From contig NZ_FOJP01000001.1 of NCBI RefSeq assembly GCF_900111835.1, positions 492,125 through 556,124 of the forward strand: DNA of 64,000 bases, written 5' to 3'. The notes beneath the pieces are model-generated. The model worked only from the letters and a program-made list of their open reading frames with translations, did no database searches and was not told where the DNA came from. Position 1 is the stretch's first letter. Every line of letters begins with the position of its first letter. The DNA is from Metapseudomonas otitidis (GTDB lineage Bacteria; Pseudomonadota; Gammaproteobacteria; Pseudomonadales; Pseudomonadaceae). Positions 8,768 through 17,598 of this stretch are shown piece after piece. The position numbers and the translations under genes are program-made.

Positions 8768-10717
8768 TCACGCGCCAGTTGGGCGGGAGGGGGCTGAGGA
8801 TGGACTACGGCTGAGAAGGTCGCGCAGCTGGTCTTTCTCTTCTGCGCTGAGTTCGCTTTGCTTGGCTTTGCGTAGCAGTTGTTCAAGGCTGCGCTCGCGT
8901 TGGCGGGCCGACAACCTAGTTATAGTGTCGAAAAACTGTTGTTCAAGGTTGTCGCTGGAAATCAGCCATTCCTTTTCCGCCAGTGCTTGCAGCAGGCGCC
9001 CCTGCTCGGTGCCGTGCCAGCGGGCGATCAGTTGCAGTGAACGCAATTGGGGATTTTTCTGTACGGCTTCCAGCAGCGACACCATGAGCTGGGCGTAGCT
9101 GTCGTCTTCTGCGGCGAAGTGGCTGGCATTCTCGACTTTCTGCGCGAGTTGCGGGTGGTGCAGCAGCGTGCGCAGTGCGGTCAGCGTGGGTGATTCGACA
9201 TGCACTTCGGTGCGTGGTGGGCGACGCGGTTCGCCCTTGCGATCCCACTTGCGGCCATCCTTCTTCCAGCCGTCCTTTTTCCACTCGCGCTTCGGTTGGG
9301 CGACGGGTGGTTCGTAGCTCATCTCCCGCATGGAGTCGCCGTACGCGTCGTAGGCGGGGGCGGCCTCGTAGGCGTAATCCTCCGTGTACGGCATGTGTTC
9401 GCTGACGGGGGCTGCCTGCGCCATCTGGCCGATGGCGTCGCCGCTGAGGCCGGTGATCTCGGCCAGTCGCTGGCGCATCAGGGCGCGCAGGTTGGCGCCG
9501 GGCACTTTGTCGATCAGTGGTGAGGCGAGCGTCACCAGGTGTGCCTTGCCTTCCAGGGAGCGCGGGTCGGCTTCTTCCTGCAGTTGGTGGAAGAAGTAGT
9601 CCGCCAGCGAGTGGGCGTGCTGGGTGATGCGGGCGCGGAAGGCGTCGGTGCCTTCGGCGCGGACTAGGCTGTCCGGATCTTCGCCTTCCGGAAGGAACAG
9701 GAAGCGTGCGCGGCGCCCGTCTTCTAGGCTCGGCAGGGTGGCTTCCAGGGCGCGCCAGGCAGCCTTGCGTCCGGCCTGGTCGCCATCGAAGCAGAACAGG
9801 ATGCTGGGTACGAGGCGGAACAGGCGGCGGACGTGCTCTTCGCTGGTGGACGTGCCAAGGGTGGCCACGGCGTTGCGCAGGCCCTGCTGGGCGAGGGCGA
9901 TCACGTCCATGTAGCCCTCGACGACCATGATCTCGTCGAGGTTGCGATTGCTCTTGCGTGCTTCGTAGAGCCCGTAGAGCTCCTGTCCCTTGTGGAAGAC
10001 GGGGGTTTCCGGCGAGTTGAGGTACTTGGGCTTGTCATCCCCCAGTACGCGGCCGCCGAAGGCGATGATGCGCCCGCGGCTGTCGCGGATGGGGAATATG
10101 ACCCGGTCGCGGAAGCGGTCGTAGCGCTTGCCGGTCTCGCTGTTCTCGATCAGCAGGCCGGCGTCGATCATGTGCTTCTGCTGCAGGGCGTCGGCGCCCA
10201 TGTGCTTGAGCAGGTTGTCCCAGCCGGGCGGAGCGAAGCCCAGGCCGAAGTCGCGGGCGATCTCGCCGGAGAGGCCGCGTCCCTTCAGGTACTCGACGGC
10301 CGCCTTGCGGGTCGGGTGGCTTTTCAGGGCGCTCCGGTAGTAGTCGGAGGCCGCGCTGAGCAGGCCGTACAGCGGGGAGTCGGTCGGCTGGCGCGGGCGA
10401 TTGCTGCGGCCGCCTTCCTCGCGTGGTACTTCCATGCCGGCCTTGCGGGCCAGTTCTTCGACAGCCTGGGGGAAGTCCAGGTTGTCGTGGTCCATGATGA
10501 AACCCAGCGCGTTGCCGCCTGCGCCGCAGCCGAAGCAGTAGTAGAACTGCTTGTCGGGGCTGACGCTGAAGGAGGGGCTCTTCTCGTTATGGAACGGGCA
10601 GAGGGCGCTGTAGTTCTTCCCGGCCTTTTTCAGCTGGATGCGCGATGCCACCACCTCGACGATGTCGGTGCGGTTCAGCAGGTCATCGATGAATCCTTGC
10701 GGGATCAGGCCGGCCAT
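8768..10717 (-). CDS. dnaG: DNA primase
   Basis: The 649-residue primase makes RNA primers for chromosomal replication together with DnaB helicase. The N-terminal zinc-binding domain is complete with C40-x2-H43-x17-C61-x2-C64 (ALCPFHNEKSPSF, YYCFGCG). It is followed by the RNA polymerase core with the TOPRIM motifs VVEGYMDVIAL (near 265) and FDGDQAGRKAA (near 315). After a Pro/Lys-rich linker (about 450-500) comes the C-terminal helicase-interaction domain. The gene lies between rpsU and rpoD as in many gammaproteobacteria, but the yqeY-like gene found between rpsU and dnaG in P. aeruginosa is missing. The start is preceded only by a weak ribosome binding site. Confidence 0.97.
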   Translation of the reverse strand: MAGLIPQGFIDDLLNRTDIVEVVASRIQLKKAGKNYSALCPFHNEKSPSFSVSPDKQFYYCFGCGAGGNALGFIMDHDNLDFPQAVEELARKAGMEVPREEGGRSNRPRQPTDSPLYGLLSAASDYYRSALKSHPTRKAAVEYLKGRGLSGEIARDFGLGFAPPGWDNLLKHMGADALQQKHMIDAGLLIENSETGKRYDRFRDRVIFPIRDSRGRIIAFGGRVLGDDKPKYLNSPETPVFHKGQELYGLYEARKSNRNLDEIMVVEGYMDVIALAQQGLRNAVATLGTSTSEEHVRRLFRLVPSILFCFDGDQAGRKAAWRALEATLPSLEDGRRARFLFLPEGEDPDSLVRAEGTDAFRARITQHAHSLADYFFHQLQEEADPRSLEGKAHLVTLASPLIDKVPGANLRALMRQRLAEITGLSGDAIGQMAQAAPVSEHMPYTEDYAYEAAPAYDAYGDSMREMSYEPPVAQPKREWKKDGWKKDGRKWDRKGEPRRPPRTEVHVESPTLTALRTLLHHPQLAQKVENASHFAAEDDSYAQLMVSLLEAVQKNPQLRSLQLIARWHGTEQGRLLQALAEKEWLISSDNLEQQFFDTITRLSARQRERSLEQLLRKAKQSELSAEEKDQLRDLLSRSPSSAPSRPTGA

Positions 10718-10795
10718 AGGGTGCTCAGGAGACGAAAAGGCTCAAAGCATAGGCCCTTGTCGCAATCGCGGCGACGTCGGGTGGACCCGGGCTGT

Positions 10796-10833
10796 AAAAA
10801 CGAAAACTCCGATCTTCGCGATGCGAAGCGGAG
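10796..10833 (-). terminator. Terminator between rpsU and dnaG
   Basis: On the minus strand a two-part hairpin (CTCCG-CTTCGC-atc-GCGAAG-at-CGGAG) is followed by TTTTCGTTTTT. It should stop part of the rpsU transcripts before dnaG, the arrangement known for terminator T1 of the E. coli macromolecular-synthesis operon. A second GC hairpin (CGCCCGGCC/GGCCGGGCG, about 10860-10879) lies closer to rpsU. Confidence 0.8.
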
Positions 10834-10910
10834 TGGATTGCGGTGCCCCATTAATGCACTCGCCCGGCCGAGGCCGGGCGATGCTTGAGCGTGCGGCGAA
10901 GCCTGTTAAC

Positions 10911-11126
10911 TCAGTACAGGCGCTCGCGGCGACGCTGTTCGCGCTGCACTTTCTTGGCGTGGCGCTTAACGGCGGCAGCGGCTTTGCGCTTACGCTCGGC
11001 GGTGGGCTTCTCGTAGAACTCACGGCTGCGGACTTCGGCCAGTACACCGGCTTTCTCGCAGGAGCGCTTGAAGCGACGCAGGGCTACGTCGAAGGGTTCG
11101 TTCTCTTTAACTTTGACGGCTGGCAT
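10911..11126 (-). CDS. rpsU: 30S ribosomal protein S21
   Basis: A 71-residue basic protein starting [19 protein letters not shown] and ending in a Lys/Arg-rich tail, characteristic of S21, which helps the small subunit engage mRNA near the anti-Shine-Dalgarno region. The start at 11126 has a GAAGGT ribosome binding site; an in-frame upstream extension to 11201 has no support. First gene of the rpsU-dnaG-rpoD cluster and divergent from tsaD. Confidence 0.97.
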   Translation of the reverse strand: MPAVKVKENEPFDVALRRFKRSCEKAGVLAEVRSREFYEKPTAERKRKAAAAVKRHAKKVQREQRRRERLY

Positions 11127-11171
11127 CCAGGTCGTACCTTCACTAATTACCGGGGGTGAACGTGCTCCTGG

Positions 11172-11201
11172 CTTAGAGTGCGGGAGAACGTCGGTTTTCA
11201 A
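11172..11201 (-). promoter_or_regulatory. rpsU: Likely rpsU promoter
   Basis: On the minus strand TTGAAA (11201-11196) and TCTAAG (11177-11172) are separated by 18 bases, about 50 bases upstream of the rpsU start. A sigma-70-type match by eye; the -10 is imperfect. Confidence 0.4.
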
Positions 11202-11330
11202 GGGTTGCGGATATTAACCCCTTGCCCCCTGGAATGCAAAGCCTTCAGTCGAAAAGCGCTGGTCGGGGAGGGGGGCGGCGATTATGATGCGCGCCTTCTT
11301 CATTGGCTAGTCCTTCAAGGTTCGATCCTC

Positions 11331-12356
11331 ATGCTGGTGCTGGGTCTTGAGACCTCTTGCGACGAGACCGGCGTCGCCCTTTACGACAGTGAGCAGGGCC
11401 TGTTGGCCGATGCGCTGTTCAGTCAGATCGATCTCCATCGCGTCTACGGTGGCGTGGTGCCGGAGCTCGCCTCCCGCGACCACGTGAAGCGCATGCTGCC
11501 GCTGATTCGCGAGGTGCTGGCAGCGGCCGGCCGCAGTCCGCAGGACATCGATGGCATTGCCTATACCTCCGGCCCCGGCCTGGTGGGCGCCCTGCTGGTT
11601 GGCGCTTCCTGCGCCCAGGCCCTGGCGTTTGCCTGGGGTGTGCCGGCGTTGGGCGTCCATCATATGGAAGGGCATCTGCTGGCTCCGATGCTGGAGGAGC
11701 AGCCCCCGGTCTTTCCTTTTATTGCGTTGCTGGTTTCCGGTGGGCACACCCAGCTGGTGCGGGTGGATGGCATTGGCCGCTACCAGGTGCTCGGCGAGTC
11801 GGTGGACGACGCAGCCGGCGAGGCGTTCGACAAAACCGCCAAGCTCATCGGCCTAGGCTACCCGGGTGGCCCCGAGATCGCCCGGCTGGCGCAGTCCGGC
11901 ACCCCGGGGCGATTCACCTTCCCTCGACCGATGACCGATCGTCCTGGGCTGGACTTCAGCTTCAGCGGTCTCAAGACCTTCGCCCTGAACACCTGGCAGC
12001 AGTGCCGGGACGCGGGCGATGCCGGCGAGCAGACGCGCTGCGACATCGCCCTGGCCTTCCAGCAGGCGGTGGTCGAGACGCTGGTGATCAAGTGCAAGCG
12101 TGCGCTCAAGCAGACCGGCCTCAAGCGCCTGGTCATCGCCGGTGGCGTCAGCGCCAACCAGTCCCTGCGCGAGTCCCTCGGGGCGATGTTGGGTGAGCTG
12201 GGCGGCGAGGTGTTCTATGCCCGCCCGCGCTTCTGCACCGACAACGGCGCGATGATCGCCTACGCCGGTTGCCAGCGGCTGCTGGCCGGCCAGAAGGATG
12301 GCCCGGCCATCGGTGTACAGGCGCGTTGGCCGATGGAGAGCCTGCCGGCCATCTGA
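11331..12356 (+). CDS. tsaD: tRNA threonylcarbamoyltransferase TsaD
   Basis: The 341-residue TsaD (Gcp/YgjD) transfers the threonylcarbamoyl group to A37 of tRNAs that read ANN codons, working with TsaB and TsaE in the cytoplasm. The ASKHA-fold enzyme shows [13 protein letters not shown] at the N-terminus, the metal-binding H111 and H115 in [15 protein letters not shown] for nucleotide binding and AGGVSANQ near 275. Start 11331 ([13 protein letters not shown]) is chosen because the family begins there; upstream in-frame codons are noise. It is divergent from rpsU, the common arrangement in gammaproteobacteria, and faces plsY. Confidence 0.97.
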   Translation: MLVLGLETSCDETGVALYDSEQGLLADALFSQIDLHRVYGGVVPELASRDHVKRMLPLIREVLAAAGRSPQDIDGIAYTSGPGLVGALLVGASCAQALAFAWGVPALGVHHMEGHLLAPMLEEQPPVFPFIALLVSGGHTQLVRVDGIGRYQVLGESVDDAAGEAFDKTAKLIGLGYPGGPEIARLAQSGTPGRFTFPRPMTDRPGLDFSFSGLKTFALNTWQQCRDAGDAGEQTRCDIALAFQQAVVETLVIKCKRALKQTGLKRLVIAGGVSANQSLRESLGAMLGELGGEVFYARPRFCTDNGAMIAYAGCQRLLAGQKDGPAIGVQARWPMESLPAI

Positions 12357-12364
12357 GGCTGGAC

Positions 12365-12384
12365 TGCCCGGAGTCTTCCGGGCA
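12365..12384. terminator. Hairpin between convergent tsaD and plsY
   Basis: Perfect inverted repeat TGCCCGGA-gtct-TCCGGGCA in the short gap between two convergent genes. It lacks a T-run, so its efficiency as a terminator is uncertain. Confidence 0.5.
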
Positions 12385-12397
12385 TCCACTCCGATTT

Positions 12398-12967
12398 TCA
12401 GAAATGTCGTTCGCGTCCTGCGAAAAGGTCGCGTAGATTCCCCCGGTGCCGCCAGACGATGAGCCCGCACAGCGCGGACATCGGCAGCAGGGCCGCCGGC
12501 TGTTGCCAGGCCAGCAATGGCAGGGTCAGCGGCGTCGCGATGAGCGAGGCGAGCGAGCTGGTGCGGGTCAGGTAGAAGGTGAGTACCCACGCCGACAGTG
12601 CCAGCAGCGCTGCCGGTGGGTAGAGCCCCAGGAGCATGCCGGCGGCAGTGGCGACGCCTTTGCCGCCACGAAAGTTGAAGTACAGCGGGTAGAGATGCCC
12701 GAGCACGGCAGCCAGGCCGACCCAGGCCTGTTCCTGCAGGTCGAGACCAAGCAGGCGGGCGACCAGCACGGGCAGCAGCCCTTTGAGCAGGTCGCCCAGC
12801 AGGGTGAGGATGGCGAGGCGCTTGCCGGCCACCCGCAGCATGTTGGTGGCCCCGGGATTGCCCGAACCTTCGGCGCGCGGGTCGGCAGTGCCGAACACGC
12901 GACTGAGCAGGATGGCGAAGGACAGCGAGCCGAGCAGGTAGGCGAGGATCGCCAGCAGCCAGAACAT
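12398..12967 (-). CDS. plsY: Glycerol-3-phosphate acyltransferase PlsY
   Basis: A 189-residue, very hydrophobic inner-membrane protein with about five membrane segments. It carries the PlsY signatures: [14 protein letters not shown] near 12-25, [17 protein letters not shown] near 34-50 and [12 protein letters not shown] near 98-109. It acylates glycerol-3-phosphate with acyl-phosphate, the first step of phospholipid synthesis with PlsX. The gene stands alone, convergent with tsaD and divergent from folB with a gap of about 50 bases. Confidence 0.95.
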   Translation of the reverse strand: MFWLLAILAYLLGSLSFAILLSRVFGTADPRAEGSGNPGATNMLRVAGKRLAILTLLGDLLKGLLPVLVARLLGLDLQEQAWVGLAAVLGHLYPLYFNFRGGKGVATAAGMLLGLYPPAALLALSAWVLTFYLTRTSSLASLIATPLTLPLLAWQQPAALLPMSALCGLIVWRHRGNLRDLFAGRERHF

Positions 12968-13019
12968 TGGTATCCATTCCAGGGCGAGGAAGCCCTGATT
13001 CTAGCGGGGCAACACTGAC

Positions 13020-13373
13020 GTGGACACGGTTTTCATCGAGGGCTTGGAAGTCGATACCGTTATCGGTGCGTACGACTGGGAGCGCAGTATCCGACAGTGC
13101 CTGCGTCTGGACCTCAGCATGGCCTGGGACAACCGCCCGGCTGCGGAAGGCGACGACCTGAGCAAGGCGCTCGATTACGCCGCCGTGTCCCAGCGCATCC
13201 AGGCCTTCGCCAGCGAGGCGACCTTCGAGTTGGTGGAAACCTTCGCCGAGCGCCTGGTGGCGCTGCTGATGAGCGAGTTCGGCATCCCGTGGATCCGCCT
13301 GCGGCTGCACAAGCCCGGCGCGGTGTCCGCTGCCAGCAGCGTCGGCGTGGAGATCGAACGCGGATGCCGCTGA
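13020..13373 (+). CDS. folB: Dihydroneopterin aldolase
   Basis: A 117-residue protein of the FolB family, with GLEVDTVIGAYDWER at the N-terminus (the glutamate of the VxxYxWER segment is typical), an ALDYAAVSQRI segment, VETFAERL and the C-terminal KPGAVSAASSVGVEIER. It converts dihydroneopterin to 6-hydroxymethyl-dihydropterin in folate synthesis. Translation starts at GTG 13020. It overlaps the next folate gene by ten bases, so the two steps in sequence are co-translated. Confidence 0.93.
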   Translation: MDTVFIEGLEVDTVIGAYDWERSIRQCLRLDLSMAWDNRPAAEGDDLSKALDYAAVSQRIQAFASEATFELVETFAERLVALLMSEFGIPWIRLRLHKPGAVSAASSVGVEIERGCR

Positions 13374-13903
13374 CCACGATCTACCTGGGCCTGGGCAGCA
13401 ACATCGATCGGGAACGCCATCTCGTGGCGGGGCTCGAAGCCCTCTCCAGTTTCCTGCAGGACATGCGCTGCTCGCCGGTTTTCGAGAGCTTGCCGGTGGG
13501 GATTCGCAGCGGGAATTTCTTCAACCTGGTGGTCGAGGCCCGTACCGATCTGCCGTTGCATGACCTGGATCGCCGGCTCAAGGAGATCGAGGCGGACAAC
13601 GGCCGCTACGCGCCCGGGCGCAAGGGGCTGCCCCTGGACATCGACGTGCTGCTCTACGGCGATCTGGTGGGTGACTTCGAGGGGCTGGTGCTGCCGCGTG
13701 CGGAAGTCCTGAAGAATGCCTTCGTGCTCTGGCCCCTAGCGCTGCTGGCGCCGGATCTGCAACACCCCGGCGCGCAGCGCCCGTTCGCCGACCTCTGGCT
13801 GGAGGCGTCCATCGACCAGGCGCTGTGGCCGGCCGCCTTCCGTTGGCGGGGCCTGGCGTTGACGCCGGGCGAGCTCCTCCAGGCCTACCCGGCGCCTGCC
13901 TGA
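13364..13903 (+). CDS. folK: Hydroxymethyldihydropterin pyrophosphokinase (HPPK) homologue
   Basis: A 179-residue HPPK-type protein: YLGLGSNIDRERHL at the N-terminus, FFNLVVEARTDL, and the kinase signature GRYAPGRKGLPLDIDVLLYG near 80-100 (family form R-x-GPR-x(4)-DLDIL). It would pyrophosphorylate 6-hydroxymethyl-dihydropterin, the product of the gene upstream. P. aeruginosa has another folK next to panB (established knowledge), so this is probably a second HPPK; which copy is the main enzyme cannot be told here. It begins ten bases before the end of folB. Confidence 0.85.
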   Translation: MPLTTIYLGLGSNIDRERHLVAGLEALSSFLQDMRCSPVFESLPVGIRSGNFFNLVVEARTDLPLHDLDRRLKEIEADNGRYAPGRKGLPLDIDVLLYGDLVGDFEGLVLPRAEVLKNAFVLWPLALLAPDLQHPGAQRPFADLWLEASIDQALWPAAFRWRGLALTPGELLQAYPAPA

Positions 13904-13906
13904 TCC

Positions 13907-14401
13907 TCAGTCAGCGACGACAATGATCACCACCCGGCGGTTTTCCTTGCGGCCCGCCGAGGTCGCGTTGTCGGCGATGGGGCGGGTCTGCCCCATGCCG
14001 CGCAGCTGGATGGCCTGCTTCTGCATGCCGTTTTCCTCCATCACCGTCCCTACGCTGCCGGCCCGGCGCTCCGAGAGTTGCCGGTTGTAGTCCGGCGCGC
14101 CGTAGTTGTCGGTGTGGCCTTCGAGGATCACGCCGGTGATACCCACCTTCAGCAGGGAGTGGGTGATGTCCGCGATGGTCTGGCGGCTGGCGTCGGAGAT
14201 GCGCTCCGAGTTGTTGTCGAACAGCACCTTGCCGGAGAGGCCGAAGGCCCAGCCCTCATCCGTCAGCTTGAAGCCCTTGGCCTTGAGCATGGCCACCTGT
14301 TCTTCGCTCAGGCCTGGCTTGGGCGGTGCACTCTGGCACCCGGTTATCCACAGGAAGGCGATCAGCAGCCAGGTCAGGTGGAGGCTCGGGTGGATTTTCA
14401 T
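13907..14401 (-). CDS. yfiB: YfiB-like OmpA-domain lipoprotein
   Basis: A 164-residue outer-membrane lipoprotein: signal peptide with lipobox ITGC (about residue 22), then an OmpA-like peptidoglycan-binding domain with GVILEGHTDNYGAPDYNRQLSERRA and a C-terminal NRRVVIIV. In P. aeruginosa, YfiB binds the periplasmic protein YfiR under envelope stress and so frees YfiN. It is the third gene of yfiRNB, 36 bases after yfiN on the same strand. Start 14401 is preceded by AGGAGA; an upstream in-frame ATG at 14419 overlaps that site. Confidence 0.9.
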   Translation of the reverse strand: MKIHPSLHLTWLLIAFLWITGCQSAPPKPGLSEEQVAMLKAKGFKLTDEGWAFGLSGKVLFDNNSERISDASRQTIADITHSLLKVGITGVILEGHTDNYGAPDYNRQLSERRAGSVGTVMEENGMQKQAIQLRGMGQTRPIADNATSAGRKENRRVVIIVVAD

Positions 14402-14437
14402 GGTGGTTCTCCTGAACAACGGGGGTAAAAGACAGCG

Positions 14438-15682
14438 TTAACGCAGGGAGGCGGCCTGCCGACCGCTCTGGTTCCTCTTGGCCCTGTACATGGCGGTGTC
14501 GGCTTGCTGGAGCAGTTCGTCGAGCGAACTGGCGTCCTGGGGATAGATGGCGATGCCGATGCTGAGCGAGGCGACGATCTCGCTGCTGCCTGTCAGGGGG
14601 ATGGGGGGCAGCATGCTGGCGAGGATCTTGTCGGCGATGCGCTGGGCGTCTTCGAGGTCATGCAGTGGCGACAGCAGCACGGCGAACTCGTCCCCGCCCA
14701 GGCGGGCCACGAGGTCCTCCTCGCGCAATTGGCTGCGCAGTCGTTCGGCGATGCTGATCAGGACCTGGTCGCCAGCCCCGTGGCCCAGCTCGTCGTTGAT
14801 GGCCTTGAAGCGGTTGCAGTCGAGGAACAGGAGGGCGAAGCGCCCGCCAGTCAGCTTGGCTTGCCGCACGGCGCGGGTCAGCGCCGGTTCGAACTGGCTG
14901 CGGTTCGGCAGGCCGGTCAGGGGATCGTGGCTGGCCTGGTGGGCCAGCGAGGCGTTCTCCCGCTGCAGCTGGTTCTGCCAGGCTTCGATCTCATCCAGCA
15001 GCTGGTTGAAGTCCTCTCCCAGCTCGTGCAGTTCGACGATGGGGGACGAGGGCACCCGGCGGGCGAAGGTGCGCTCCCGGGCAATGGTGCGGGCCACGGC
15101 CGAGAAGGCCCGCAGCGGTGCCATCAGCTCGCGCTGGGTGCGGCGCGAGTAGAGGTTGGCGACCAGGCTGCCGATGGCGAGGCAGAGCAGGAGCGCCAGC
15201 GCGCCATTCTGCAGGAAGCGGCTCAGGTTGCTGCCCTGGCTGCTCAGTTGCAGCTCGCCAACGGTGCGCCCCTGGTACTGGATGGGGTAGCGCAAGGGCT
15301 GGCTGAGCAGCAGGTCGGCCAGGCCGCGTTCAAGCGCGCTCCAGCCATGGGTGGCGGGGCGTTGCCAGTCCACCAGGAGGGATCGCTGGCTGTCCAGTAC
15401 GCGCACTTCGGCCAGGTCCTCGGGGGCGGCGATCAGTTCAAGGCTTTCCTGCACGGCGGCTGCATCACGGAAGACCACGGCGGCTTCGAGGGTGTAGCCC
15501 AGGGAGCGGGCGAGCAGGTGCAACTGGTACTCGGCGTAGTTGCGCAGTGCGAGCACGCCCAGCAGGGTCAGCGTGAGTGCGGTGAGGCTCATGGCCAGCA
15601 GGATGCCGCGCAGTTGCGTCCGCCACAGCAGGCGGCTGAGGGTGTAGGCATGAGGGCGGGTGACCTGGCGTCGACGGTTCAT
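14438..15682 (-). CDS. yfiN: YfiN/TpbB-type diguanylate cyclase
   Basis: The 414-residue inner-membrane diguanylate cyclase has a cytoplasmic N-tail, a membrane segment near 28-47, a periplasmic sensor loop of CHASE8/PAS type (about 50-155), a second membrane segment near 160-178, a HAMP domain and a C-terminal GGDEF domain with LVARLGGDEFAVLL. YfiN makes c-di-GMP and drives exopolysaccharide production and small-colony variants unless held inactive by YfiR. Its start overlaps the stop of yfiR by four bases. In PAO1 the operon is at PA1119-1121; here it sits between folK and cca. Confidence 0.92.
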   Translation of the reverse strand: MNRRRQVTRPHAYTLSRLLWRTQLRGILLAMSLTALTLTLLGVLALRNYAEYQLHLLARSLGYTLEAAVVFRDAAAVQESLELIAAPEDLAEVRVLDSQRSLLVDWQRPATHGWSALERGLADLLLSQPLRYPIQYQGRTVGELQLSSQGSNLSRFLQNGALALLLCLAIGSLVANLYSRRTQRELMAPLRAFSAVARTIARERTFARRVPSSPIVELHELGEDFNQLLDEIEAWQNQLQRENASLAHQASHDPLTGLPNRSQFEPALTRAVRQAKLTGGRFALLFLDCNRFKAINDELGHGAGDQVLISIAERLRSQLREEDLVARLGGDEFAVLLSPLHDLEDAQRIADKILASMLPPIPLTGSSEIVASLSIGIAIYPQDASSLDELLQQADTAMYRAKRNQSGRQAASLR

Positions 15683-16227
15683 GGCTGAGCCCTGTTGCGA
15701 CGCCCCAGTTGCAGGACCTGGGGATGGATGCGCAGACCGCTGCGGGCGACGGCATCCAGATTAACGGCGAAGCTGACGCGGGTATTCTCGATATCCAGGC
15801 AGAACAAGCTGCCATCACTGCAGGCATCGGCGCTTTCGCTGATGGTCAGCACGGGGTTGTCGGCCAGGCGACCCAGCAACCGCTGGCGTGACCCGGGGTC
15901 GAGGATGCCGATGTAGAGGGCATCACACGTGGTTTCCAGGTCTGGAGAGTCCTGGAGCAGGCGTCGACTGGAAACGGGAATCTCGTAGTCGCGGCTCACG
16001 CCGGCAAGCAGGCGGTCCGCGTATTGGGTCGGGCCGGTGATGCACAGGGCGATCCGGTCCTTGGGCTGCGGCCAGCGGCTGTAGGCCAGGATGCCTTCTA
16101 CCGCCTGGCGTACTCGCTCACCACGGATCTCGGCCGGATTCGGTGTCGGCTCCTGGGCCGTTGCGCTGAGCGCCAGCAGCCCCAACAGCAGGCCCAGCTG
16201 CCAGGGATGAAGGTTCCACGAGAGCAC
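15679..16227 (-). CDS. yfiR: YfiR-like periplasmic repressor of YfiN
   Basis: The 182-residue protein has an N-terminal signal peptide (ending near ATAQ) and the YfiR domain with four cysteines (in ALCITGP, TTCDALY and DACSDGSLFCLDI) that form disulfides in the family. It acts in the periplasm as the inhibitor of the cyclase YfiN; reduction or YfiB binding relieves it. The start is GTG 16227 with a good AGGAGG six bases before it. It is first in the yfiRNB operon, and two palindromes lie in its upstream region (16292-16330). Confidence 0.9.
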   Translation of the reverse strand: MLSWNLHPWQLGLLLGLLALSATAQEPTPNPAEIRGERVRQAVEGILAYSRWPQPKDRIALCITGPTQYADRLLAGVSRDYEIPVSSRRLLQDSPDLETTCDALYIGILDPGSRQRLLGRLADNPVLTISESADACSDGSLFCLDIENTRVSFAVNLDAVARSGLRIHPQVLQLGRRNRAQP

Positions 16228-16291
16228 CTGCAGCCTCCTGGGCTCTCGCTGCGCGCGAGAGTGTTCGCCAAAAAAACGGCGCCAACATCCA

Positions 16292-16330
16292 TTTGATAAA
16301 TCAAAGGTCTAGATGGGCCAAATATTTGGC
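16292..16330. promoter_or_regulatory. Two palindromes upstream of yfiRNB
   Basis: TTTGAT-AA-ATCAAA (16292-16305) and the perfect 14-base palindrome GCCAAATATTTGGC (16317-16330) lie 65-100 bases before yfiR, in the gap behind cca. Both are AT-rich relative to the surroundings and symmetric, as expected for operator sites. Neither has a T-run suited to a cca terminator. Confidence 0.5.
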
Positions 16331-16356
16331 AGCCTACCAAGGACAGGCAGGTGTGG

Positions 16357-17598
16357 CTACTGGCTAGCAGCGGGCTGATGGGCCGAGCGGTAGGCGGCGA
16401 GTGCGGCGATCCGTTCCCGCGAGAGCGCTTCGCCGAGGGCTGCGCCGCTGAGTCCCTTGGCCATCAGCTCCTTCACGCCGACTGCACGGGCCGCCGTCGC
16501 GGCACCACGCAGGTAGGCGGCCTGGGGATAGTCCCGGTCTTCCAGGCCGGTACGACCCCGGGCGTCCATCTCGCAGGCGGCGATGAATTCATCGAAGCGC
16601 TGCGGGCGGCGATAGACGTCGAAGGCCTGCATCAGGGTGGCCAGGGTACCGGGACGCAGCTCCAGGGCGCGGTGAGCATGGGTGTGGTACTCGCACACCA
16701 GCAGCGCGAGTTCCTGGCAGTCGCGCGGTGCCTTGCAGCGCTCGTTCACCGTCTTGATCGGCGCCAGGCCCCGTTGTTCGTGCTGGAGGTGGCGCGGCCA
16801 CTCTTCCGGCGGGGTCAGGCCCTTGCCGAGGTCGTGCAGCAGACAGGCCCAGCGCACGGTGAGGGGCTGCTGGTGCTCGGCGCATTGGCGCAGGACTGCG
16901 AGGACGTGCAGGCCGGTGTCGACTTCGGGGTGGTGGGTCGGTGGCTGGGGCACGCCGAACAGGGCATCCAGTTCCGGCATCCAGGCCTTCAGGGCGCCGC
17001 AGGCGTGCAGGACCTCGATGAACACATCGGGCCGGGGCTCCATCAGGGCGCGTGAGACTTCCTTCCAGGTACGTTCGGCTGTCAGCGCATCCAGTTCGCC
17101 GGATGCGGCGATCTGGCCCATGAGCCCGAGGGTTTCCTCGGCGACGCGGAAGCCCAGTGGGGCGTAGCGGGCGGCGAAGCGGGCGACCCGCAGGACGCGC
17201 AGCGGGTCTTCGGCGAAGGCCGGGGAGACGTGGCGGAGGATGCGTTGCTCCAGGTCGCGCTGGCCACCGTAGGGGTCGACCAGGCGGCCGTCGGCGTCTT
17301 CGGCGATGGCGTTGACGGTGAGGTCGCGGCGGATCAGGTCGTCTTCGAGGGTTACGTCCGGGCTGGCGTAGAAGGTGAAACCGCCATAGCCACGACCGCT
17401 CTTGCGCTCGGTGCGGGCCAGGGCGTACTCATCGCCGGTGTCGGGGTGGAGGAACACCGGGAAGTCGGCGCCCACCGGTTTGTAGCCAAGCGCCAGCATC
17501 TGTTCGGCACTTGCGCCCACCACTACCCAGTCGTTTTCGGTGACCGGTCTGCCCAACAGGCGGTCACGTACGGCGCCGCCCACCTTGTATATCTGCAT
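16357..17598 (-). CDS. cca: CCA-adding tRNA nucleotidyltransferase (multifunctional)
   Basis: A 413-residue protein that builds or repairs the 3' CCA end of tRNAs. The class II nucleotidyltransferase head is at the N-terminus ([23 protein letters not shown], then [10 protein letters not shown] near 110), the neck and body follow, and a C-terminal HD domain ([11 protein letters not shown], near 255) is present, as in the long gammaproteobacterial type with phosphatase/phosphodiesterase activity. Start 17598 lies eight bases after a GGAGG, better than the in-frame ATG two codons upstream. The upstream lipoprotein gene overlaps its start by 35 bases. Confidence 0.95.
   Translation of the reverse strand: MQIYKVGGAVRDRLLGRPVTENDWVVVGASAEQMLALGYKPVGADFPVFLHPDTGDEYALARTERKSGRGYGGFTFYASPDVTLEDDLIRRDLTVNAIAEDADGRLVDPYGGQRDLEQRILRHVSPAFAEDPLRVLRVARFAARYAPLGFRVAEETLGLMGQIAASGELDALTAERTWKEVSRALMEPRPDVFIEVLHACGALKAWMPELDALFGVPQPPTHHPEVDTGLHVLAVLRQCAEHQQPLTVRWACLLHDLGKGLTPPEEWPRHLQHEQRGLAPIKTVNERCKAPRDCQELALLVCEYHTHAHRALELRPGTLATLMQAFDVYRRPQRFDEFIAACEMDARGRTGLEDRDYPQAAYLRGAATAARAVGVKELMAKGLSGAALGEALSRERIAALAAYRSAHQPAASQ

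Noticed and set aside
12967..13019. Possible att site or repeat between plsY and folB
   Set aside because: Only ordinary divergent promoter sequence; no repeats found.
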